A stretch of 64,000 bases of DNA from DTLC01 sp964555645 (lineage in GTDB: Bacteria; Verrucomicrobiota; Verrucomicrobiia; Limisphaerales; DTLC01), in NCBI GenBank assembly GCA_964555645.1, contig CAZKTA010000003.1, positions 62,001 to 126,000 on the forward strand. The letters run 5' to 3'. A program made the translations under genes and the position numbers. The notes under the pieces were generated by a model that was given only the letters and a program-made list of their open reading frames with translations, had not been told where the DNA came from and ran no database searches. How positions within the stretch are numbered: position 1 is the first letter of the stretch; every line of letters begins with the position of its first letter. Positions 9,402 to 17,921 of the stretch are shown in pieces.

Positions 9402-9434
9402 TTTTTGCAGACAACCGAATGCAAAATGTGCAAA
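9402..9434. promoter_or_regulatory. TTTGCA/TGCAAA half-sites between larA-like gene and kdgK-like gene
   Basis: The 186-bp divergent intergenic region contains TTTTTGCA (9402-9409), TGCAAAA (9420-9426) and TGTGCAAA (9427-9434). The first two form an inverted repeat. The same half-site occurs in an inverted repeat between uxaC and uxaE, so a shared hexuronate regulator is possible. The motif is AT-rich and short, so chance is not excluded. Confidence 0.3.
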
Positions 9435-9528
9435 CTTCGCTCGCTCGGCGCGCGTATCGGGGCGTACGAGCAAAATCTTGAGTTAACCTTTGGACAATTG
9501 ACGACTTAACATACAAACTGACAGGAAA

Positions 9529-10611
9529 ATGAAATACGGCTTAAACATACCTCAAACTGGAGCACTTGACCTTATATCACTGGGCGCTTTGGTACATCGG
9601 CTGGACCCGGGCATTGTACCTTTTCGCAAGGCAACCGAATGCCAAATCCACGTCAGCGGCGGCGAATACAACGTGGCAGCAAACCTTGCAAACTGTTTCA
9701 GAATGAAAACCGGCATTGTAACTGCCATCGTGGACTATCCGATCGGCCAACTGATCGAAGAACGCGTGCGCGCGATGGGAGTCAAATTGTTTGCCAAACG
9801 GTTCAAGCACAACGGCGTCAATGGGCCTAACCATGCCACGGTTTATAGCGACCGCGGTTTTGGCGTGCGCCCGCCGGTTGTGTTTTACAACCGCGCCAAC
9901 GAAGCCGGTGCGTTGCTTAAGCCTGGCGATTTCGACTGGAACGAGATTTTTGCAGGCGGTGTCCGCTGGTTTCATAGTGGTGGCATTTACGCCTCGTTGT
10001 CCGAGACAACCGGTCAGTTGATCATCGAAGCGATGCAGGCAGCCAAAAAACAAGGTGCAGTTGTTTCGTTCGACCTTAATTTTAGGCAAAAACTTTGGGA
10101 CGTTTGGGGTGGCCAAGACAAAGCACAGTCGGTCACGAAACAAATCGTCCGGCTGGTTGACGTGCTGGTCGGCAATGAAGAAGACCTGCAAAAGGGCCTT
10201 GGCCTGAAGGGGCCCGATGTGACTGCGGCAAGCTCACTTGATCCCAGTGCATTCGTTGCAATGATGGAACAGGTGGCCAGGGAGTATCCGAATGTGAAAG
10301 TTGTTGCCACAACACTGCGTGAAGTGCTTTCTGCCAACCGACACCGCTGGAGCGCAGTTGCATGGATTGACGGCAAGACCTACAACGCACCCACTTGCGA
10401 ACTTGACGTTTACGATCGTGTGGGTGGCGGCGACGGTTTTGCTTCTGGATTGTTCTACGGAATGCTAACGGGCGAGGACCCCGAACAGGCGTTGCGTCTC
10501 GGCTGGGCACATGGCGCGTTATTGACCACGTACCCGGGTGACACTACGATGGCGAGCGTCGAGGAAGTGCGCGCTTTTGCTAAGGGCGGCTCCGCGCGCA
10601 TACAACGTTAA
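9529..10611 (+). CDS. kdgK: PfkB-family sugar kinase, probable 2-keto-3-deoxygluconate kinase (copy 1)
   Basis: The 360-residue protein starts at an ATG with AGGAAA just upstream. It shows the PfkB fold markers: a substrate loop GGEYNVAANL near residue 41, the NEED motif region (GNEEDLQKGL), and signature 2 DRVGGGDGFASGLFYG near 297-312, where GGGD holds the catalytic aspartate. It is clearly paralogous to the kinase at 20984. Genomic context (UxaC, UxaE, SDR, pectinases) points to phosphorylation of KDG to KDPG. Another sugar or sugar acid cannot be excluded. It is divergent from the LarA-like gene and followed by a strong bidirectional hairpin. Confidence 0.8.
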   Translation: MKYGLNIPQTGALDLISLGALVHRLDPGIVPFRKATECQIHVSGGEYNVAANLANCFRMKTGIVTAIVDYPIGQLIEERVRAMGVKLFAKRFKHNGVNGPNHATVYSDRGFGVRPPVVFYNRANEAGALLKPGDFDWNEIFAGGVRWFHSGGIYASLSETTGQLIIEAMQAAKKQGAVVSFDLNFRQKLWDVWGGQDKAQSVTKQIVRLVDVLVGNEEDLQKGLGLKGPDVTAASSLDPSAFVAMMEQVAREYPNVKVVATTLREVLSANRHRWSAVAWIDGKTYNAPTCELDVYDRVGGGDGFASGLFYGMLTGEDPEQALRLGWAHGALLTTYPGDTTMASVEEVRAFAKGGSARIQR

Positions 10612-10638
10612 TTACACCGCTGCGCTTCGTATATATTT

Positions 10639-10688
10639 AACAGCCGGCTTGCGCAAGAAATTAAGGCGCCAAAGCCGGCTGTTGATTT
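10639..10688. terminator. Strong bidirectional terminator hairpin
   Basis: A perfect 12-bp inverted repeat pairs AACAGCCGGCTT (10639-10650) with AAGCCGGCTGTT (10672-10683). An inner GCGC/GCGC pairing can extend it. GATTTTT follows on the plus side and ATATATTTAA lies on the other flank. It sits between the convergent ends of the kinase and the radical SAM gene, so it can serve both. Confidence 0.75.
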
Positions 10689-10715
10689 TTGAAACACGCC
10701 CCTTACCGTGGTGGG

Positions 10716-11795
10716 TTAAAACCAAGGCATCGGTTGTTCCTTGACATTGGTAAGTCCGAACTCGCTGGCCCAGTCCAGAGCCTCAGCATATTCGTCTCGT
10801 GTTATGCGCCGGTTTATCTCGGGATACGAATCTGCCTTGTACGTCGGCCTATACTGCGACATGAGATTCACGTAAGTGTCTTTGGGCAGGTTCTCCGCAA
10901 TCCACTTAAGCACCTGGCGCGTACCAGCAACTCGATTAGGCATCACCAAGTGCCGGATCATCAAGCCGCGTTTAATCAAACCATCTGGCCCTGGCCTGGC
11001 AACGCCAACCTGGCGATGCATTTCAAGCAGCGCCTGTTGTGTGATGTTTGGGTAATCACGCAAACCCGAGTATTTAAGGCCCGCCGCCGGGTCACCCCAC
11101 TTATGGTCCGGCAGATAAATGTCAACTACACCATCAAGCAGGTTCAGCACGTCAAGCTGTTCCCAACCGCACGTGTTGTAAACAAGCGGCAATCGCAACC
11201 CGCGCGCAGTGGCAATGTCCAGCGCGCGCAATATGTGCGCCAAAAAATGCGTGGGTGTCACTACATTGATGTTTGCGCAACCTGAGCGCTGCAATTCTAG
11301 CATCATCTCCGCGAGCCTATGCACGCTCACAACTGGGCAGTCTGACGTTTGGCTGATCTGCCAGTTGATGCAAAATACACAGCGCGATGTACAGCCGCAG
11401 AAGAAAATTGTACCTGAACCGCCCCGCCCTACCAACTCGGGTTCTTCGCCAAAATGCGCATGATGCGAGCTTACCATCAAGTCGGCCGTGGCTCTGCACT
11501 GGCCGCGTTCGCCACTTAGCCGGTTTGCGCCGCACACACGGGGACACAAATCACAACATTCCATTCGTTGCCACAATTGATCCGCTCTGCGCTTCAGCTC
11601 ACCGCTTTTGTGCAGAGCAAGATACGCCGGCTCAAACTGTCCCGCGGCCTGGGCCCTCTCCTGCGCGGCCGGTCCGTCAACAACAGATCTGGGCGAGCGC
11701 GAGTTGCAACCCAGGCTGCCAAATAACCCGCCCGCCATCAGCACTGCGCAGTTTCTTACGAACGTGCGCCGTGTCAATTTGTGCTCGTGCTCCAT
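10716..11795 (-). CDS. Tat-signal radical SAM protein, PflX-like (COG1313)
   Basis: I chose the ATG at 11795, which gives 359 residues beginning just before a twin-arginine signal (TRRTF, residues 8-12) and a hydrophobic stretch ending LFGSLGC; ATG 11804 is an alternative. The body matches the PflX/COG1313 family: CDLCPRVCGANR with a following GQC, and the radical SAM motif C-x3-C-x2-C in CGCTSRCVFC. Later come VTPTH and the YLPDHKW block. PflX-like proteins are predicted activating enzymes of unknown target. An exported, Tat-dependent radical SAM protein is unusual because the reductants are cytoplasmic. It sits inside the pectin region but has no evident link to it. Confidence 0.82.
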   Translation of the reverse strand: MEHEHKLTRRTFVRNCAVLMAGGLFGSLGCNSRSPRSVVDGPAAQERAQAAGQFEPAYLALHKSGELKRRADQLWQRMECCDLCPRVCGANRLSGERGQCRATADLMVSSHHAHFGEEPELVGRGGSGTIFFCGCTSRCVFCINWQISQTSDCPVVSVHRLAEMMLELQRSGCANINVVTPTHFLAHILRALDIATARGLRLPLVYNTCGWEQLDVLNLLDGVVDIYLPDHKWGDPAAGLKYSGLRDYPNITQQALLEMHRQVGVARPGPDGLIKRGLMIRHLVMPNRVAGTRQVLKWIAENLPKDTYVNLMSQYRPTYKADSYPEINRRITRDEYAEALDWASEFGLTNVKEQPMPWF

Positions 11796-12110
11796 AAACA
11801 GCATTTGACAGTGTCCAATTATCACCCGACCATCCGGGCAAGTCAACGCAGCCCACAAGTCAATACACCGGGGAAAAACGACCGCATTGGCCCTTATTTT
11901 TTGGTCGGAACACACTAAAAGAGTCGCCACAAGCATGCCAAAAACAGCCGACCCAGCAATTCCCAATAAGTTCTCCGTCCGTAGAAGCATCGGGCACAAG
12001 GTGCGTCCCTGCTTGTGCACGGCGCAAATCCGAACTAAGCGCCATAACCAAAAGCCTTATAGTCATTTATTCGACTTTTTGCTCGAGTTGCCTCAGACTT
12101 CACGCGCCAA

Positions 12111-13388
12111 ATGCACAAGCAACGTCATATAACCCAGGCTCCGCGCCAGATTGGATTGCTCAGTGCCACTACGCTCGTAGTAGCGAGCATGATCGGTACG
12201 GGCGTGTTTACCACAAGCGGGTTCTTGCTGGCTGATCTGAAATGCCCTGTGCTTGTGCTTGCGGCTTGGATGCTGGGTGGGGTTTTAGCAGGGTTGGGCG
12301 CGCTTTGCTATGGTGCGTTGGCGCGGCAAATTCCCGAATCAGGTGGCGAGTACATTTTTCTGAGCCGTACACTGCACCCGGCTGCCGGGTACGTTGCAGG
12401 CTGGATCTCCGTACTTGTGGGGTTTTCGGCGCCGCTTGCGGCAGCAGGATACGCATTCGGCCAATATCTCCAAACGTGGCTTGTGTGGGTATCACCGAAA
12501 CTTGCGGGCACAACAGTAATAGCGTTTTTTGCGGCTCAACACGCCTTAGGGGTGCGCTGGGGTGCAAATGTCCAAAACATGATCGTGTTATCGAAGGTGC
12601 TCTTGATGAGCGGGCTGAGCATCTTGGGCCTTACACAAGTCCAAGCCCAACATCTTGCTCCCCCAGCAGAATTTGATATAGCAGCGTTTGCTGTGGCAAT
12701 GGTTTGGGTCTCTTTCAGCTACTCGGGCTGGAACGCTGCGGTTTACGTAGGCGGCGAAGTTACTAACCCAGACCGTACCTTGCCCAAAGCGCTCGTTTTG
12801 GGAACTGCACTTGTCACAGTGCTTTACCTAGCGGCAAACGCGGTGATGGTGCTGAGCGCACCCGTAAACGAACTGTCAGGTAAACTCGAAATTGGCGCAG
12901 TCGCAGCAAATGCACTCGGCGGAGTCACCTGGGTGCGCATCACCACGGTTCTGATCTCGCTTGCGCTGGTGAGCAGTGTATCGTCGCTTATCATGGCCGG
13001 GCCACGGGTCTGGGCCAAAATGGCCGGCGACGGTTTCCTGCCCAGTTGTTTAGCGGCGCGGCACGGTCCGCCCCGTGCAGCGATTGCTGCCCAGTTGCTG
13101 CTTGCGCTTGTGCTGCTCTGGACCACCACGTATGAAAGCCTGCTCACGTACATCGGTTTTACGCTCAGCTTGAGCACCGCTGCGACTGTCGTTGGCCTGT
13201 TGCGGTTGCGTTGGCAGCACGGCGCAGAGTTGCACGTGACAGGCTGGCCGTGGGTACCCATAATTTTCTTGGCTGCAACAATGGCGATTTGCCTATTCAC
13301 AGTTGTGCGGCGGCCTGTGGAAGGACTGATTGGTTTGGGCACAATCTGCCTTGGCCTGGCTGCTTGGCGCTTGTCACACGAGAAGTAA
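12111..13388 (+). CDS. APC-family amino acid permease
   Basis: The 425-residue protein has about twelve hydrophobic segments. It opens with the APC hallmark GLLSATTLVVASMIGTGVFTTSG, the first helix with the broken substrate-binding GTG motif. A conserved stretch, FSYSGWNAAVYVGGEVTNP, follows near residue 200, and E in GGEV is typical. It resembles the amino acid-polyamine-organocation superfamily, probably an importer or exchanger; the substrate cannot be read from sequence. It is divergent from the radical SAM gene and convergent with the GH28 gene. Confidence 0.88.
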   Translation: MHKQRHITQAPRQIGLLSATTLVVASMIGTGVFTTSGFLLADLKCPVLVLAAWMLGGVLAGLGALCYGALARQIPESGGEYIFLSRTLHPAAGYVAGWISVLVGFSAPLAAAGYAFGQYLQTWLVWVSPKLAGTTVIAFFAAQHALGVRWGANVQNMIVLSKVLLMSGLSILGLTQVQAQHLAPPAEFDIAAFAVAMVWVSFSYSGWNAAVYVGGEVTNPDRTLPKALVLGTALVTVLYLAANAVMVLSAPVNELSGKLEIGAVAANALGGVTWVRITTVLISLALVSSVSSLIMAGPRVWAKMAGDGFLPSCLAARHGPPRAAIAAQLLLALVLLWTTTYESLLTYIGFTLSLSTAATVVGLLRLRWQHGAELHVTGWPWVPIIFLAATMAICLFTVVRRPVEGLIGLGTICLGLAAWRLSHEK

Positions 13389-13458
13389 GGCCGCCAAGCT
13401 GTGCCACCTTCCTCAATTCAGATGCAAAAGCCACCTGAGATGCACGCGCGTCTCACGC

Positions 13459-13475
13459 AGCACTGCATTAGTGCT
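13459..13475. terminator. Small hairpin between convergent APC permease and GH28 genes
   Basis: AGCACT (13459-13464) pairs with AGTGCT (13470-13475) across a 5-base loop, and flanking GCAG/CTGC bases can extend it past a two-base bulge. It is placed between two converging genes but lacks a T-run. Confidence 0.3.
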
Positions 13476-13491
13476 AACTGCTCGCCTGGAT

Positions 13492-14799
13492 CTAATGGAG
13501 CCGCACGACCTCGGCGTCGCGTGAAATAACTTCGTCACCCTGTCCAATGTTTAGCTTAACGTTTATGAGGCGCACTACAGTGGCATTGCGCACGGTAAGC
13601 CCGCGCGGCGCAGTAAGCTCGACGTCTTTAAGCTCAACATTCTCAATAACGCTTTCTGGCAGACCGATTATTACACCGGCAGCGCGTGCGCCAGTACCGC
13701 GCACGTTTGAAATCCGAATGTTCCGGATCTTGGGTGTCTCGGGTGTGATCTCCTGTGCGCTGTCAGCGTCGGGAATCCTCGGGTAATAACAGGTGATTGT
13801 AATTGGGTACGGCCGACAATTGTTCAACGTAATGTTTGTGTAAACAATGTTCTCAATTAAACCACCACGGCCACGTGCGGTCTTTATACGCAGACCGTTC
13901 TCGGTACCGTCAAGTACGCAGTTTTTTACCAATACGTTGCGCACACCGCCGACGGTCTCACTGCCGATTGACACGCCGTGCCCGTGCCTAAACACGCAAT
14001 CGGTTACAATTATGTCTTCGCACGCAAACTCGCGTCCTGGCATCTTCCGGCCCGACTTGATTGCAATGTTATCATCGCCTACGGCAATCAAGCAGTTCGT
14101 GATCACAACCCGCCTGCTCACACTCGGGTCGATCCCGTCTGTGTTTGGCGATTCATCCGGCGCAAGTATTGTCAAGCCTTCAATCCACACATCCTCGCAA
14201 TCAGTGGGCACAAAATGAAAACTCGGCGAGTTCCGAAGTGTCACGCCCTCAATGCGCACGTTCTTGCATCTTGTCAAAATAATCAAGCGCGGCCGCGGCA
14301 GCGTGAAGCCAGGCGTTTTGCGCCGCGCTTCTTCAGCGGGCCCCCACCAAACTTGGCCTGCGCCGTCAATTATCCCCTTGCCGGTAATCACGACATTCGT
14401 CAGGCCAACGCCACTGACCAACGGGATAAAATCACCACTACCTTTTGCAGTTTGCCAGTCACCTGGCTCTTTCATGAAGTCCTGATGGTTGGTAGTGGCC
14501 TGCAAAATCGCCCCGGCCTCAAGTAACAACGTCGTTTGACTACGCAATGAAATTGGCTTGATCAAATATGTGCCTGCAGGTACACGCACGATACCGCCCC
14601 CAGATTTACCACAAAAATCTAGCGCTCTTTGGATCGCGTCCGTGTCCAACGATTTGGCATCGCCTTTTGCACCGAAATCACGCACGTTGAATTCCTTGGC
14701 TGCCAGTGCTGCGGAATTTGTGTCTGGCAAAAATACGTTGCCCGTCCCGCACGCTGTCAGCCACACACTTAGAAACAGCACACTGATCAATGTCTTCAT
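13492..14799 (-). CDS. GH28 polygalacturonase-family glycoside hydrolase, lipoprotein
   Basis: The 435-residue protein begins with a lipoprotein signal (LTAC, Cys17), so it is probably anchored in a membrane facing outward. The right-handed beta-helix starts with the pectate-lyase-like FNVRDFGAKGD near residue 37. All four GH28 motifs are present: NTDG (219-222), GDD (D242, D243), GHG (273-275) and RIK (304-306). GH28 enzymes hydrolyse alpha-1,4-galacturonan or related rhamnogalacturonan linkages; exact specificity is not readable. It is the last gene of a minus-strand run uxaC, MFS, PL1, GH28, 44 bp after the pectate lyase. Confidence 0.93.
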   Translation of the reverse strand: MKTLISVLFLSVWLTACGTGNVFLPDTNSAALAAKEFNVRDFGAKGDAKSLDTDAIQRALDFCGKSGGGIVRVPAGTYLIKPISLRSQTTLLLEAGAILQATTNHQDFMKEPGDWQTAKGSGDFIPLVSGVGLTNVVITGKGIIDGAGQVWWGPAEEARRKTPGFTLPRPRLIILTRCKNVRIEGVTLRNSPSFHFVPTDCEDVWIEGLTILAPDESPNTDGIDPSVSRRVVITNCLIAVGDDNIAIKSGRKMPGREFACEDIIVTDCVFRHGHGVSIGSETVGGVRNVLVKNCVLDGTENGLRIKTARGRGGLIENIVYTNITLNNCRPYPITITCYYPRIPDADSAQEITPETPKIRNIRISNVRGTGARAAGVIIGLPESVIENVELKDVELTAPRGLTVRNATVVRLINVKLNIGQGDEVISRDAEVVRLH

Positions 14800-14843
14800 G
14801 GGTTATGGCATCTATCTAACACACCTCAAGTTCCGACGTTCGA

Positions 14844-16454
14844 CTACGGCGATTTTGCGGCGGCATAGTGCGTAACAAGAACGGCCAGCTCAAACGGACC
14901 GATCGTTTGGCGCGTGGCCGGATGCGTTATATAGAAGTTAAAACTTGCGCGACCGACAAAATTCTTCCGGGGCACGAATTTCACAGTGTAACCGTCTTCG
15001 AGCAAACGAACCCGGCCGTTGCGGCCATCAGCAACCCGGAACAGAAGTTCCGTGGCTGGGCTACCGTTTATTTGGCGCAGGTCAATTTCAGCTGGCGTAT
15101 TTAGTGCCGTAACCAAATGCGGCCCTGCTAACCAGTTAAGGTACTCCTCAAGATTAGTGTATCCGTCACCATCGCGGTCGCCGTTGTTGTCCGGTGCACG
15201 TGGGTCCAAACGCAAAGCCATCTCCCAAAAATCGGGCAAACCGTCGTTGTCTGTGTCGGTGGGTGGTTCCTCGGATTTTAGTACAGGCCAGCCACCAACT
15301 TGGGCTGTGTCGTTAATGATCTGGCCCGTCTGCATAAAAACACTGTCGGCAACTCGGCGGTCAACGGCGTCCCGTCGCCAAGGCAACGCGCCGGCCTGCA
15401 GCAATACACGCAACAATGCCACGCTGGCCGAATCGGTTGTAACCGGCAGGGCAGGAAACGGTTTGCTTGCCTTTGTGTAAGTACCCCCGAAAGTGTCCCA
15501 CCCGGTGTCCACGCCATCGGTAATCCCATTCTTGTTCGCATCGAATCTGTTGGCGTGTTGGTAGATTTTTGTGTTCGGGCCGCCGGCGTCAAAAGCGCTC
15601 TTCAACCATTTGGTCGAAGGCCCGGCAATTAAGTAGTTGCAGACGTAGTTGAGTTCGACCACGTCAATGGTGTCGTCGTAGCCGGCCTTGCCGCACCAGT
15701 TATAGATGACGTTGTTTCGGAAATCCAACCGCAATGCGTATGTGCTGTCGTAAGTGCCAGGTCTGGGATTGCGGCTGTTGTGATGGGCAAAGAGGTTGTG
15801 GTGAAAGGTGACAAACGAGTTGGTTCGTGTGCGAATGAGCGAGCCAAACCCGTGCGCACCCTTTGAATGAATTGACCTGTTGAGAGACTCGGCTATCAGA
15901 CACCATTGGACTGTGACGTTTTGGGCGGAATCAACCACCGAAAGCGCCTCGTCCACCGACCACGAGGCTGAACAATGGTCAACAATTATGTTTCTGCCCC
16001 GGACGATGTTTATTGCGTCATCCTGTGCCACGTTGTTTGTGCCAAGCCTGGACCTCAAATGTCGGACAATAAGGTCGTCGGCCTGAAGGCTCAGTGTGCC
16101 GTCCTGAATACAAATGCCATCGCCGGGTGCCGTCTGGCCGGCAATGGTCAGACGCGGCCTGTTTACGAGTAGATTCGACCGAAGTTTGATGTTGCCGGAG
16201 ACTTTGAACAATATGGTTCGCGGTCCGGTTGCACTATCGATTGCGTGGCGTAACGAACCAGGGCCGTCGTCATTCAAACTGGTCACGTAATAGACATCAC
16301 CACCACGCCCGCCACGTGCGTTTGCCCCGAACCCTTCTGCGCCGGGAAAAGCTGGCGGTTCACCCCCGCCGCAAACCACCCGCCAAGCATATAAAAACCA
16401 AAGCCAGACAAGCAAGGCTGCGCGTTGCTTTTGACGTTTGTGACAGATCAGCAT
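14844..16454 (-). CDS. PL1-family pectate lyase with C-terminal Ca-binding repeat
   Basis: Starting at ATG 16454 the product has 536 residues with an N-terminal signal segment (ALLVWLWFLYAW). It then shows pectate lyase hallmarks: FPGAEGFGANARGGRGG, IAGQTAPGDGI, DHCSASWSVDE and FHHNLFAHHNSRNPRP, where the arginine of the last motif is the expected catalytic base. Residues around 395-435 hold a thrombospondin-3/EF-like calcium motif (DTDNDGLPDFWE and NNGDRDGDGYTNLEEY). A beta-rich domain follows. It cleaves polygalacturonate by beta-elimination outside the cell. The gene lies 15 bp from the transporter stop, consistent with one operon. Confidence 0.92.
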   Translation of the reverse strand: MLICHKRQKQRAALLVWLWFLYAWRVVCGGGEPPAFPGAEGFGANARGGRGGDVYYVTSLNDDGPGSLRHAIDSATGPRTILFKVSGNIKLRSNLLVNRPRLTIAGQTAPGDGICIQDGTLSLQADDLIVRHLRSRLGTNNVAQDDAINIVRGRNIIVDHCSASWSVDEALSVVDSAQNVTVQWCLIAESLNRSIHSKGAHGFGSLIRTRTNSFVTFHHNLFAHHNSRNPRPGTYDSTYALRLDFRNNVIYNWCGKAGYDDTIDVVELNYVCNYLIAGPSTKWLKSAFDAGGPNTKIYQHANRFDANKNGITDGVDTGWDTFGGTYTKASKPFPALPVTTDSASVALLRVLLQAGALPWRRDAVDRRVADSVFMQTGQIINDTAQVGGWPVLKSEEPPTDTDNDGLPDFWEMALRLDPRAPDNNGDRDGDGYTNLEEYLNWLAGPHLVTALNTPAEIDLRQINGSPATELLFRVADGRNGRVRLLEDGYTVKFVPRKNFVGRASFNFYITHPATRQTIGPFELAVLVTHYAAAKSP

Positions 16455-16469
16455 CAATCAGAGCTACTC

Positions 16470-17885
16470 TCACTGCCCGGGTCTATTCCCCCCAGAACTG
16501 TCGAATCCTTCCACGTCAATTTTTGCCGGTTCGAGCCGTGGCACCAATACGTGGATGACAAGCAGTGTTACCAAGTAGGTAAATCCTGCTATGATAAACA
16601 GGGGCACATAACTACGAAGGTGTTGAAGGATGGCGCCCACCAGCATTGACATTGCCATGCCGCCGATCGCGCCCGCCGTGCCTCCGATGCCAACAACCGA
16701 GCCGACCGCCTTTCGCGGGAACATGTCGGAAGTAAGTGTAAACAGATTGGCAGACCAACCTTGATGTGCGGCAGCTGCGATTGACACCAGCGCAACGGCC
16801 AACCACAGGTCTTTGACCTGGGCGGCAAAAGTGACTGGTACCACTGACAACGCGCAAATAAGCATCGCAGTCTTGCGCGCGCGATTAGCGGTCCAGCCCA
16901 TTTTCATAAACCGCCCGGATAACCATCCACCACCAATACTCCCCACATCGGCCACAAGGTAAATTACGACCAGTGGCAACCCGAGGGACTTCAAATCCAA
17001 TCCGTGTTTAGTGTGCAGAAAATCAGGCAGCCAAAACAGATAAAGCCACCAGACCGGGTCGGTCATGAACTTGCCCAGGGCAAATGCCCATGTCTGCCGG
17101 TGGGGAAACAACTTGCGCCACGGTATCTTAACCGGCGGGTCGGGCGGGTCGCTCCGGATATAAGCCAGCTCGGCGGGCTTGAGGCGGGGGTGTTTCTCCG
17201 GCTGCCGGTAAGCAAACAACCACATAAACACCCACAAAAAGCCGATGCCGCCTGTGATGATGAAGGCCCATTGCCAGCCCCAGTGACTGGCAATCCACGG
17301 CACCACAAGCGGTGTAACCAGCGCCCCGACGTTTGTTCCGGCGTTAAAAATGCCAGTCGCCAATGCACGTTCTTTTTTCGGAAACCATTCGGCGACTGTT
17401 TTGATCGAAGCCGGAAAGGCCCCGGATTCACCGATGCCGAGGGCAAACCGCGCCATGGCAAAACCGACTGCCGCACCGCTGAGCGTTACCAGAGCAAAGC
17501 CAGTTTTTGCGTCCAGGTTTAACATTGGGAAACTAACCCCCTGCACGTAACCGGCAAAACCGTGCGCAACAGCAGCTATGCTCCAAAGACTGACGGAGAT
17601 GGCAAACCCCCGCCTCACACCCACCAAATCCATGAACCGCCCTGCAAAAATGAAACCGATGGCGTAGGCGAGCTGAAAACTAAAAACTATGGAGGAGTAT
17701 ATCCGCTCGTCTGCCCAACCAAATTCTTTTGTCAACGTCGGCTTGAGGATGCCGATGACCTGGCGATCAACGTAGTTAATAATAGCTGCAAATAACAGCA
17801 ATATGCAGATCATCCAGCGGTAATGCCCACCGGGTTTTATTGCGCATTCCACAGATGAAGATGTTTGTGTAGGTTGGTTTTGCAT
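16470..17885 (-). CDS. exuT: MFS hexuronate transporter (ExuT-like, ACS family)
   Basis: The ATG at 17885 gives 471 residues with twelve predicted membrane helices. The first helix carries the ACS-family signature INYVDRQVIGILKP, and later come GIGESGAFPASIKTVAEWFPKKERALATGIFNAGTNVGAL and SANLFTLTSDMFP, typical of anion:cation symporters such as the hexuronate permease ExuT. It starts 36 bp after the uxaC stop and is followed by pectate lyase and GH28 genes, so import of galacturonate/glucuronate with protons is the natural role. A second transporter of this type lies at 62764. Confidence 0.9.
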   Translation of the reverse strand: MQNQPTQTSSSVECAIKPGGHYRWMICILLLFAAIINYVDRQVIGILKPTLTKEFGWADERIYSSIVFSFQLAYAIGFIFAGRFMDLVGVRRGFAISVSLWSIAAVAHGFAGYVQGVSFPMLNLDAKTGFALVTLSGAAVGFAMARFALGIGESGAFPASIKTVAEWFPKKERALATGIFNAGTNVGALVTPLVVPWIASHWGWQWAFIITGGIGFLWVFMWLFAYRQPEKHPRLKPAELAYIRSDPPDPPVKIPWRKLFPHRQTWAFALGKFMTDPVWWLYLFWLPDFLHTKHGLDLKSLGLPLVVIYLVADVGSIGGGWLSGRFMKMGWTANRARKTAMLICALSVVPVTFAAQVKDLWLAVALVSIAAAAHQGWSANLFTLTSDMFPRKAVGSVVGIGGTAGAIGGMAMSMLVGAILQHLRSYVPLFIIAGFTYLVTLLVIHVLVPRLEPAKIDVEGFDSSGGNRPGQ

Positions 17886-17921
17886 GGTGTCTATTCGAGT
17901 TTGAGTGACATATCGGTTCAA

